Positions 1 through 5,561 of a stretch of DNA of 6,717 nucleotides are shown one piece after another (position 1 is the stretch's first letter; the number at the start of each line of letters is the position of its first letter). Source of the DNA: Candidatus Zixiibacteriota bacterium (GTDB lineage: Bacteria > SM23-81 > DAOVCL01); the NCBI GenBank assembly GCA_030670005.1, contig DAOVCL010000111.1, positions 1-6,717 of the forward strand, given 5' to 3'. Made by a program: the position numbers and the translations under genes. The notes under the pieces were generated by a model. The model was not told where the DNA came from. It saw only the letters and a list, made by a program, of their open reading frames with translations, and searched no databases.

Positions 1-384
1 AGGATTTTGGGAACCACTGAAAGCCCTTATAGTTACACCCTTGGCCAGAGGAAGGGGCTAAAAGTGGCCGGGGGGAAACCCCTCTATGTCTTGGAGGTAA
101 AATCTACGGGGGAGATAGTCTTGGGTGAGGAGAAAGACCTATATGCTGAGGTGTTTTGGGCAATCCAGCCCAACTGGATAGAGGAGGAGCCAAAGGGAAA
201 GCTAAAGGCCTGGATAAAGATCAGGAGCAGACAGAAGCCCTCTCCAGCTCTGCTTTGGCCCCAGGGGGAGAGGGTGATGATCAGATTTGACCTCCCCCAG
301 AGGGCGATTACCCCGGGACAGTTGGCCGTCTTCTACCAGGGAGATACGGTCTTAGGGAGCGGATGGATAGAGGAGGTAGGATGA
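1..384 (+). CDS. mnmA: tRNA-specific 2-thiouridylase MnmA, C-terminal part (5' truncated by window edge)
   Basis: MnmA uses ATP to activate C2 of the wobble uridine (U34) of Lys, Glu and Gln tRNAs and inserts sulfur supplied by a persulfide relay; it acts in the cytoplasm. The reading frame is open from the first base, so the gene begins upstream and only about 127 residues are seen. The signature YTLGQRKGL (residues 12-20 of the visible part) opens the C-terminal beta-barrel region of MnmA. The end, RAITPGQLAVFYQGDTVLGS, is the family's usual terminus. The PP-loop and catalytic cysteines lie outside the window. The stop overlaps the next gene's start as ATGA, so the two are translationally coupled. 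Family assignment is firm. What cannot be seen is whether the missing part has the classical cysteine pair or the Fe-S type arrangement known in some MnmA proteins. Confidence 0.95.
   Translation, partial: RILGTTESPYSYTLGQRKGLKVAGGKPLYVLEVKSTGEIVLGEEKDLYAEVFWAIQPNWIEEEPKGKLKAWIKIRSRQKPSPALLWPQGERVMIRFDLPQRAITPGQLAVFYQGDTVLGSGWIEEVG
371..377 (+). promoter_or_regulatory. Ribosome binding site deciding the PP-loop gene start
   Basis: AGGAGGT lies four bases before the ATG at 381. It supports starting the second gene at MKAIVLYSGGLDS rather than at the in-frame ATG at 363, which would add six residues (MDRGGR) before a motif that normally sits right at the N-terminus. The site lies inside the last codons of mnmA. 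Confidence 0.7.
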
Positions 385-1343
385 AGGCGATAGTCCTCTA
401 TTCAGGGGGACTGGACAGCAACCTGGCCCTGAGGATCATCCTGGATCAGGGCATAGAGGCCTTGGCCCTCACCTTCATCACTCCATTCACTTCGCCTAAG
501 GTGGCAGGATCCCCCCTCCCGGGGGTGGAATATAAGAGCATCACATTTGGTCAGGAGTATATAGATCTGGTAAAATCCCCATCCCATGGCTGGGGGAGGA
601 ATATGAACCCCTGCATTGACTGCCGCATCTACACCTTGAGGAAGGCCAAAGGGCTTATGGATGAGGTAAGGGCATCTTTTCTGGTCACCGGTGAGGTGCT
701 CGGTCAGAGGCCGATGTCCCAAAGGAGGGATACCCTCAGGTTGATAGAGAAGGAGACTGGGTTGGAGGGGCTGATCCTCAGGCCACTTTCGGCCAAGCTC
801 CTCCCACCCACCATCCCGGAGAAGGAGGAATGGGTGAGAAGGGATGTCCTCCTGGACCTCAGGGGGAGGAGTCGCAAGCCCCAAATGGAGCTGGCCAGCC
901 AGTGGGGGATAGCGGGCTACCCTAACCCGGCCGGTGGCTGCAAGCTAACCGATCCCGGTTTCTCCCACAGGTTGCGGGAGACCCTAAACTTCGGGGAGGA
1001 TAGCCTGGGGGATATGGAGCTCCTCAAGCTGGGACGCCACTTCAGGCTCCCCTCCGGGGCAAAGGCTATAGTGGGCAGGAATGAAGAGGAGAACGGCAAA
1101 CTCTCCTCCTTGGCCTCTTCCGATGATTACCTTTTGGAAGTAGTGGGCTTCCCTAGCCCTCTGACCCTCTTAAGGAAGGCAAAAGGCAAGAAGGACCTAT
1201 TAGATGCGGCCTCTCTCTGTGCCCGCTATAGCGATGGAGAGGGAGTAGTAGAGGTGAGAACCTGGAGGGAGGGAAAGGAGATTGACCTCCCGAAGGTTTC
1301 CCCCTTAGAAGAGGATAAGATCCTCGAATACAGGTTAGGATGA
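381..1343 (+). CDS. PP-loop ATPase, ThiI/MnmA-like tRNA sulfurtransferase family, with possible NFACT-R-like C-terminus
   Basis: A 320-residue predicted ATP pyrophosphatase of the group that adenylates a tRNA base before sulfur insertion. The PP-loop SGGLDS is at residues 8-13. A CxxC (NPCIDC, Cys78 and Cys81) and a third cysteine in PNPAGGC (Cys187) resemble the three-cysteine Fe-S site of TtuA/TtcA-type thiolases. Between them lie VTGEVLGQRPMSQ (102-114) and SRKPQMELA (164-172), which I recognise as conserved in this uncharacterised family. The last ~60 residues, with an AASLCARYSDGEG stretch, look like the NFACT-R/DUF814-type RNA-binding domain often fused to these proteins; this is a weaker match. 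It follows mnmA with an ATGA overlap, so it is probably in the same operon and may draw on the same sulfur source. The modified tRNA position is unknown; U8 (ThiI role) is one possibility. The family is clear, the exact reaction is inferred. Confidence 0.8.
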   Translation: MKAIVLYSGGLDSNLALRIILDQGIEALALTFITPFTSPKVAGSPLPGVEYKSITFGQEYIDLVKSPSHGWGRNMNPCIDCRIYTLRKAKGLMDEVRASFLVTGEVLGQRPMSQRRDTLRLIEKETGLEGLILRPLSAKLLPPTIPEKEEWVRRDVLLDLRGRSRKPQMELASQWGIAGYPNPAGGCKLTDPGFSHRLRETLNFGEDSLGDMELLKLGRHFRLPSGAKAIVGRNEEENGKLSSLASSDDYLLEVVGFPSPLTLLRKAKGKKDLLDAASLCARYSDGEGVVEVRTWREGKEIDLPKVSPLEEDKILEYRLG

Positions 1344-1369
1344 CCTGAGGTTACTGGATGACCAATAAT

Positions 1370-1402
1370 ACATTTCGGAATTTCTTAGAAATTCCGAAAT
1401 GT
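1370..1402. repeat. Perfect 15-bp palindrome with 3-base loop
   Basis: ACATTTCGGAATTTC at 1370-1384 is the exact reverse complement of 1388-1402, separated by TTA. It lies 26 bases after the PP-loop gene stop. No T-run follows on + (the next bases are CGGGGGG), so it is not a classical Rho-independent terminator. Its perfection and length suggest a dispersed palindromic repeat or a protein-binding site; a weak terminator or RNA-stabilising hairpin is also possible. Confidence 0.8.
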
Positions 1403-1413
1403 CGGGGGGTTGT

Positions 1414-1437
1414 TTGAAGGGGGTAGGCCCCCTTCAA
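1414..1437. repeat. 10-bp G/C-rich hairpin
   Basis: TTGAAGGGGG at 1414-1423 pairs exactly with CCCCCTTCAA at 1428-1437 around a TAGG loop. It follows the longer palindrome by 11 bases and begins the dense run of hairpins before the PurM-like gene. Confidence 0.7.
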
Positions 1438-1450
1438 GGGTGACAGCGGA

Positions 1451-1536
1451 GCAATACGAGCGAGCGTAGGATTGCGGAGCGCCATAGGGCCGGTAAGGCC
1501 CTCTGGAGAAGTTAGCGACCGAAGGGAGCTAAGTTC
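1451..1536. repeat. Run of three further hairpins in the leader of the PurM-like gene; candidate structured RNA or intergenic repeat element
   Basis: Three consecutive inverted repeats can be drawn: GCAAT+ACG (1451-1458) with CGT+ATTGC (1465-1475, three-base bulge); AGGGCC (1486-1491) with GGCCCT (1497-1502); and GAA-TTAGC (1508-1516) with GCTAA-TTC (1528-1536, one mismatch). The word GCGGAGC occurs twice, around 1446 and 1474. The segment contains no plausible gene and ends about 20 bases before the start of the PurM-like gene. It resembles the intergenic repeat elements of some Desulfobacterota and candidate-phylum genomes. I recognise no known riboswitch class. Confidence 0.45.
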
Positions 1537-1557
1537 AACTATAATGGGGGGTAAGTG

Positions 1558-2634
1558 ATGAGATCCAAGCTTCCTGAGATGGGGAAGATATCACCGGAGA
1601 TATTTGAAGAACTCATCTATCCCAGGTTGGGGGCGAGGGACAAGGAGATTCTGGTCGGTCCCCAGAATGGGGTAGATGTGGGGATAGTGGAGATCGGTGG
1701 GAAGGCCGTGGCTTTAACCACAGATCCTGTCTTCATAGTCCCTGAGTATGGTTGGGAGAGGGCGGCCTGGTTTGCTGTGCACATACTGGCCTCCGATCTG
1801 GTCACCAGCGGCCTCCCCCCCAAATACCTCTCCATAGACTTAAACCTTCCTATGGAGATAACCGAGGCCCAACTGGAAAGGGTGTGGGAGACAATTCACG
1901 GGGAATGCCAAAAGCTTGGTATCAGCATCATCTGTGGTCACACGGCAAGATATGAGAACTGTCACTATCCTATGGTGGGTGGCGCCACTCTAATGGCAGT
2001 AGGGCCAATGGACGGATGGGTTACCCCAAGGATGGCCTTAGCTGGCGATAGGATAATCGTCACCAAGGGGCCAGCCATTGAGGCCTCAGGGATATTTGCC
2101 GCCATCTTCCCTGAGCTTTTGGCCGATAGGTTCGGGGAGGACTTCTCCCAGCGGGCCCAAAAGCTCTTCTATCAGATGTCGGTGGTAAAAGACGCCCTCA
2201 CTGCGGTGAAGGTAGGGGTGAGGGATAAAGGGGTAACCGCTATGCACGATGCCACAGAATGCGGTGTCTGGGGTGGGATCCACGAGCTGGCTCAGGCAGC
2301 GGGCCTGGGGGTGCGGGTGGAGAAGGAGAAGATCCCGGTTGATGAGAAGGTTGAAAAAATATGCGGACTCTTTGAGATTGACCTTTATAAGTCCATATCT
2401 GAGGGAACCCTAATCATTGCTTGCAAAGAGGAGAGGGCAGCCGATGTGGTGAATGCCTTGGCCTCAGAAGGGATAATCTCTGGAGTAGTGGGGAAGTTGA
2501 CCCCACCTGATGAAGGGATGATCCTTATCTCGGAGGGCGGAGAGGAGCCCCTTGTCCATCCCAGGGTTGACCCCTTCTGGCAGGCCTTCTACCAGGCCCT
2601 AAGAGGGGAGCCAAAGGGGGGATCAAGTGTATAG
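1558..2634 (+). CDS. PurM/HypE-superfamily ATPase (AIR synthase-related protein), substrate unknown
   Basis: A 358-residue protein with the two-domain fold of AIR synthase, HypE, SelD and ThiL, enzymes that use ATP to activate a carbonyl, thio- or selenide substrate. The N-terminal half carries D40 (NGVDVG), D56 (LTTDPV), SDLVTSG (79-85) and GHTARYENC (127-135), matching the superfamily's nucleotide and Mg-binding positions. The C-terminal half carries MALAGDRIIVTKG (159-171) and MHDATECGVWGG (229-240), equivalent to the MRDPTRGG motif of HypE. It ends without the PRxC tail of HypE, and lacks the catalytic Cys/Sec segment near the N-terminus of SelD, so it is neither of these. A GTG at 1555 is also in frame; ATG 1558 is preferred because it sits six bases after the GGGGGG at 1546-1551. 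Its 3' end overlaps the NifU-like gene, placing it in an Fe-S/sulfur context. The fold is well supported, the function is not known. Confidence 0.8.
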   Translation: MRSKLPEMGKISPEIFEELIYPRLGARDKEILVGPQNGVDVGIVEIGGKAVALTTDPVFIVPEYGWERAAWFAVHILASDLVTSGLPPKYLSIDLNLPMEITEAQLERVWETIHGECQKLGISIICGHTARYENCHYPMVGGATLMAVGPMDGWVTPRMALAGDRIIVTKGPAIEASGIFAAIFPELLADRFGEDFSQRAQKLFYQMSVVKDALTAVKVGVRDKGVTAMHDATECGVWGGIHELAQAAGLGVRVEKEKIPVDEKVEKICGLFEIDLYKSISEGTLIIACKEERAADVVNALASEGIISGVVGKLTPPDEGMILISEGGEEPLVHPRVDPFWQAFYQALRGEPKGGSSV

Positions 2635-3049
2635 CCGCAAGGTAATAGAGCACTTTCAGCATCCCCGAAATGTGGGAGAGATCAAAAATCCAGATGGGGT
2701 GGGTAAGGTGGGAAACCCGATCTGTGGGGATATAATGGAGATTTACATAAAGGTAAAGGCCAATAGGATAGATGACATCAAGTTCAGGACATTTGGGTGT
2801 GCGGCAGCCATTGCCACCAGCAGTATGATCACCGAGCTGGCTAAGGGAAAGGCCTTAGAAGAGGCTCTGAAGCTAACCCGCAACGATGTGGCCTATGAGT
2901 TAGAGGGGCTCCCCCCCATTAAGATGCACTGTTCCAATCTGGCTGCCGATGGACTGCACAAGGCCATCGAGAACTACCTAAAAAAGACCAAAAAGGGGAA
3001 GGGGAAAGAAAGCCAAGTATCCGGTTTACTGGATGGAGGTGAAGGGTAA
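2627..3049 (+). CDS. nifU: NifU/IscU-like Fe-S cluster assembly scaffold
   Basis: A 140-residue scaffold on which 2Fe-2S or 4Fe-4S clusters are built from sulfur delivered by a cysteine desulfurase. The three ligand cysteines are present: Cys33 in NPICGD with the adjacent regulatory Asp35, Cys58 in FRTFGCAAAIATSS, and Cys102 in KMHCSNLA. The N-terminus YSRKVIEHFQHPRNVG is the usual family start. It begins with GTG, six bases after a GGGGGG run, and overlaps the end of the PurM-like gene by eight bases, indicating coupling. There is no C-terminal thioredoxin-like NifU domain, so it is the short IscU-type form; the tail after residue ~116 is lysine/glycine-rich and poorly conserved. No desulfurase (NifS/IscS) is visible; it may lie upstream of mnmA. 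It may serve Fe-S enzymes of this operon. The name nifU versus iscU is a matter of convention here. Confidence 0.93.
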   Translation: MYSRKVIEHFQHPRNVGEIKNPDGVGKVGNPICGDIMEIYIKVKANRIDDIKFRTFGCAAAIATSSMITELAKGKALEEALKLTRNDVAYELEGLPPIKMHCSNLAADGLHKAIENYLKKTKKGKGKESQVSGLLDGGEG

Positions 3050-3083
3050 AACCTACGGCTTCTGGGCTTTGATTATCTCTTAG
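3012..3083 (+). other. Coding-like stretch in a second frame across and past the nifU stop
   Basis: In the frame that reads ATG at 3033, the bases from 3012 give a protein-like sequence including YWMEVKGKTYGFWALIIS before TAG at 3081. It overlaps the low-complexity nifU tail by about 38 bases. No Shine-Dalgarno precedes the ATG, and a stop at 2979 limits the upstream extension to about 33 codons. It may be the remnant of a decayed or frame-shifted gene, or chance. The remaining bases to 3251 hold no convincing gene, terminator or promoter. Confidence 0.2.
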
Positions 3084-3251
3084 GTATGAGGAGACGTCGG
3101 TCGAGTTTAGTTAAGGAACTGGTGGTATTACAAAGGTGACAACTGGTTTTAATATAGTATATCCTTTCAAGTATTAGACCGACAAAAATCCCCACTAAGA
3201 CCGATGTAATCCTTAATGAGGAGGTAAATTTTATCTATACCAAAGTACTTA

Positions 3252-4322
3252 TTAAAAGCTATATTTCACCTTAAGAAAAATCCTATCTTTCATCTGGCTC
3301 ATAAAAGTTCCCTTAACGTCCCCTTCTACAAAAACACATGATAACGCTAAAGAAACAGCATCTGCCAACGATAGAGTTACTTCGGGAAATCCAATAAGTA
3401 TTTCATTCTTGGTCTCATAAGCCATTCCGAACTGCAATGTGTGAATGTCTCTGAAGGGGTAGCGTAATACAGACATCAAATAATTCTCTTTCGCGTCGGG
3501 ATAGTTTCTGTGATAGAACTGTCCCAGGACATAGAGATCATTGTCAAAGGTGTATTCACCTCCGGCAACGATCTGGTAATATGAATCTCCGCCCTTCGGT
3601 TTGGTATAAGCCCCCTCTGCCCAGAGCGCAATCTCCCAGATGGTTCCTATGACATCTCCGCCGTAGATATTCACGTCACGATAGTGTCCATTCAAGGGAT
3701 AATCCTCTTTGCCCTTGAAGTAGCTTGCCGAGAAGTCCCATCCCCTGATGGATTGCGCCGTGATCTTGAAAGCGTGTTCGGAATTCTCTAACGTCTTTTC
3801 CGGCAATACTGTTCCGGAATCTTCAAACGCCGGGACAAAGTAAGGGATGATGACGCCAGTTAAAGTAAGATTGCTCAGAGGATAGTATTTTGCCCTTATC
3901 GCTGATACGCCCAATTTTTCCTCAGGGATAAAGGCTTCCTGTTCACTCAGATCATACGGATTGATATTATCTGTGGGGTTGATCTGATACGCGGTGCCCC
4001 AGGAAATGATCTGCACGCCTATCCGCAAATCAAACTTGCCCTTGTATTGATCTATGTAAGTCTCGCTCAACTTCCAGTCGAATTGCGACGCGCCCACCGT
4101 GTACATTTTCAGATTGACGTAGGCACGCACATCGTCGCTCGCCTGATGATCCAGCTTCAGTCGAACCCTCGTTCTTGTCCAGATATTCCCTGATCCATCT
4201 AATAATCCATCTACATCAAAGCTCTGAGTCCTACTTATTTCTCCGCCGATCTCAGGGGATCTCTGAGCAAGTCCAGGAGCTGAAGATATTAACCACATAG
4301 AAAGGAAAATCCATTTCTTCAT
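3252..4322 (-). CDS. Outer-membrane beta-barrel protein, DUF1302-like
   Basis: A 356-residue predicted outer-membrane beta-barrel. It opens with a signal peptide (MKKWIFLSMWLISSAPGLA, cleavage likely after Ala19) and ends in KVKYSF, with the C-terminal phenylalanine recognised by the Bam machinery. The body is rich in alternating aromatic/polar strands, such as LYVLGQFYHRNY and LTLTGVIIPYF. The segment SWGTAYQINPTDNINPYD (about residues 107-124) matches the conserved WG...NPTD..NP.D pattern of DUF1302/RND-partner barrels, although those are often longer. AGGAG precedes the ATG by seven bases. On the same strand, about 1.2 kb upstream across the toxin-antitoxin pair, lies the LolA-like gene, with the RND permease beyond it. 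Barrels of this kind commonly accompany such pairs, so it may be the outer-membrane end of one export system. Substrate unknown. A stand-alone porin is the alternative. Confidence 0.75.
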   Translation of the reverse strand: MKKWIFLSMWLISSAPGLAQRSPEIGGEISRTQSFDVDGLLDGSGNIWTRTRVRLKLDHQASDDVRAYVNLKMYTVGASQFDWKLSETYIDQYKGKFDLRIGVQIISWGTAYQINPTDNINPYDLSEQEAFIPEEKLGVSAIRAKYYPLSNLTLTGVIIPYFVPAFEDSGTVLPEKTLENSEHAFKITAQSIRGWDFSASYFKGKEDYPLNGHYRDVNIYGGDVIGTIWEIALWAEGAYTKPKGGDSYYQIVAGGEYTFDNDLYVLGQFYHRNYPDAKENYLMSVLRYPFRDIHTLQFGMAYETKNEILIGFPEVTLSLADAVSLALSCVFVEGDVKGTFMSQMKDRIFLKVKYSF

Positions 4323-4364
4323 AACGATCTCCTAAATTTTTGGAATGTGAAAAGAAAAATCATC

Positions 4365-4393
4365 TTGACTATCCGCCCTAAAATCCCTATTTT
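4365..4393 (+). promoter_or_regulatory. Candidate sigma-70 promoter for the mntA-hepT pair
   Basis: TTGACT (4365-4370), a 17-base spacer and TATTTT (4388-4393) lie in the divergent gap between the barrel gene and mntA, about 55 bases before the mntA ATG. The -35 element matches consensus at five of six bases, the -10 at four of six. An alternative -10, TATTAT at 4393, would need an overlong spacer. Confidence 0.35.
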
Positions 4394-4448
4394 ATTATGA
4401 AATTGCCTACATCCAATAGCCTATACCAGTTCTTATGGGACAAGAAAA

Positions 4449-4922
4449 ATGAATAAAAAAGGATTAAAAAAAATTCTGGAACAAAAACGAGAAGAATTGG
4501 TGCAGCTTTTCTCACAAAATGGCGTCATTGCCTCATATCTATTTGGTTCTCAAACCACCGGGAAAACGGGACCGCAAAGCGACATCGACTTAGCCGTTCT
4601 ATTCGATCCAACGATTCCGAAGGGCAGAAGAGGAAAACTAAAGATCCACCTCCTCACCGAGCTTATCGGAATTTTTGAATCGAACCGGGTTGATCTGGTT
4701 TCCTTGAATGAAGCTCCACCCTTTTTAGCTTATGAGGAAATCATTCGTTCCAGCGAGTTGATCTTTTCAAACAATGAAGACCAAAGATTACTCTTTGAGG
4801 TGGAAGCATTCCACCGCTATGTAGATACCGAACCCCTCCGTCGAATTCAGCAGATGTATCTTACCGAAGAGATAAAAGAAAAAGCCAGGACTTTGAAGTC
4901 AGCACGAGGAATTCAATGGTAA
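4449..4922 (+). CDS. mntA: MntA-type minimal nucleotidyltransferase antitoxin
   Basis: A 157-residue MNT-fold nucleotidyltransferase. The signature GS-x10-DxD is exact: Gly33-Ser34, ten residues, then Asp45 and Asp47 (SDIDLAV). The third carboxylate is Asp82 in NRVDLVSLN. In characterised MntA-HepT systems the antitoxin transfers AMP from ATP to a tyrosine of the HEPN toxin and so silences it. Here mntA precedes the toxin and overlaps it by seven bases, the usual arrangement. The C-terminal 50 residues are charged and helical, as in longer family members. The Shine-Dalgarno is weak (GGGA eight bases upstream). Codons are richer in AAA and ATT than in the left-hand genes. The pair stands opposite to and between genes that seem to belong together, which suggests acquisition by transfer. 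Confidence 0.92.
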   Translation: MNKKGLKKILEQKREELVQLFSQNGVIASYLFGSQTTGKTGPQSDIDLAVLFDPTIPKGRRGKLKIHLLTELIGIFESNRVDLVSLNEAPPFLAYEEIIRSSELIFSNNEDQRLLFEVEAFHRYVDTEPLRRIQQMYLTEEIKEKARTLKSARGIQW

Positions 4923-5347
4923 AGAAACAGTTAGTTCTCGAGATGTTGAGCGCACTTCGGGAATACATAAATAAGCTCAAACCCTTGCAGAAACTTTCGT
5001 TAGATGAGATTGCCTCCGATTATGTCTCCTATTGGGCCGTTTTACACGGGTTGCAAATGGCTATCCAGTGTACCGTTGACATCGGAAGCCATCTTCTGTC
5101 CGGGATTGGAACTGAACGGCCCGCCGATTACAAGGATGTGATTCTGGGACTTGGCAGGCAAGGGATCATTCCTGCCGATTTCGCCAAACGTTTTCAGGGA
5201 ATCGCTGGCTTTAGAAATATTCTGGTCCATCAATATCTCCAGGTTGATGTGGAAATTGTCTATGAAAAGTTAGAAGAAGGGCTGGAAGATTTCCAACAGT
5301 TTATGGTATTTGTGCACAGGTATCTCCAGAAACTCAAAAATGGGTAG
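4916..5347 (+). CDS. hepT: HepT-type HEPN RNase toxin (DUF86)
   Basis: A 143-residue all-helical HEPN protein of the DUF86/HepT family. The catalytic RNase motif R-x4-H-x-Y is intact as RNILVHQY (Arg100, His105, Tyr107). Tyr107 is the position expected to be AMPylated by the partner MntA. The preceding GIAGFRN and following YEKLEEGLEDFQQFM are typical of the family, as is the N-terminal YVSYWAVLHGLQMAIQ helix. The gene starts at ATG 4916, six bases after GAGGA, inside the end of mntA, so the two are co-translated. An intact motif with an intact antitoxin suggests an active toxin-antitoxin module, possibly a defence or stabilisation element. The RNA target cannot be read from the sequence. Confidence 0.92.
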   Translation: MVKKQLVLEMLSALREYINKLKPLQKLSLDEIASDYVSYWAVLHGLQMAIQCTVDIGSHLLSGIGTERPADYKDVILGLGRQGIIPADFAKRFQGIAGFRNILVHQYLQVDVEIVYEKLEEGLEDFQQFMVFVHRYLQKLKNG

Positions 5348-5362
5348 TATATTTTTTACTCC

Positions 5363-5388
5363 ACCGCAAAGCCGCAGAGCACGCAAAG
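5363..5388 (+). repeat. Three imperfect copies of a CGCARAG unit
   Basis: ACCGCAAAG, CCGCAGAG and CACGCAAAG follow one another just after the hepT stop. The phrase resembles the ACCGCAGAGACGCAGAG-like dispersed repeats seen between genes in several environmental bacterial genomes (recollection, not searched). Confidence 0.5.
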
Positions 5389-5429
5389 AAAGACAAGACA
5401 TAAGGGTTGAAGTCCTTTACGGCTCCATC

Positions 5430-5465
5430 TGTCTTGTTCCCACGCTCCTGCGTGGGAACAAGACA
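5430..5465. repeat. 16-bp perfect palindrome, GTTCCCACGC type
   Basis: TGTCTTGTTCCCACGC (5430-5445) is exactly complementary to 5450-5465, around a TCCT loop. GTTCCCACGC...GCGTGGGAAC palindromes recur between genes in many genomes as REP-like elements. It lies between the convergent hepT and LolA-like genes. No T-run follows on either strand, so it is not an obvious intrinsic terminator, although it could stabilise 3' ends. The rest of 5348-5561 holds only an 8-bp inverted repeat (5464-5471 with 5493-5500) and no gene. Confidence 0.8.
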
Positions 5466-5561
5466 CCCTCCCCCCTTCCCCAATGAAACTCTGGAGGGTG
5501 CATTTTCCCTCTCCGAATGGAATCCTGCCTTCAGCCTGGCGAATAACCTCCTTAAGCCTCC

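Noticed and set aside
402..884. 160-residue open frame on the minus strand
   Set aside because: It lies wholly inside the PP-loop gene, whose motifs are clear, and its translation has no recognisable domain. It is an antisense shadow.
1370..1402. Intrinsic terminator after the PP-loop gene
   Set aside because: The stem is strong, but the bases after it are G-rich on + and there is no T-run, so I list it only as a palindrome.
1558..2634. HypE or SelD annotation
   Set aside because: The HypE C-terminal cysteine motif and the SelD catalytic Cys/Sec segment are both missing, and no hydrogenase or selenocysteine genes are nearby.
5464..5500. Terminator from the CACCCTCC/GGAGGGTG inverted repeat
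   Set aside because: The stem is only 8 bp with a 21-base loop and no T-run on either side, too weak to call.
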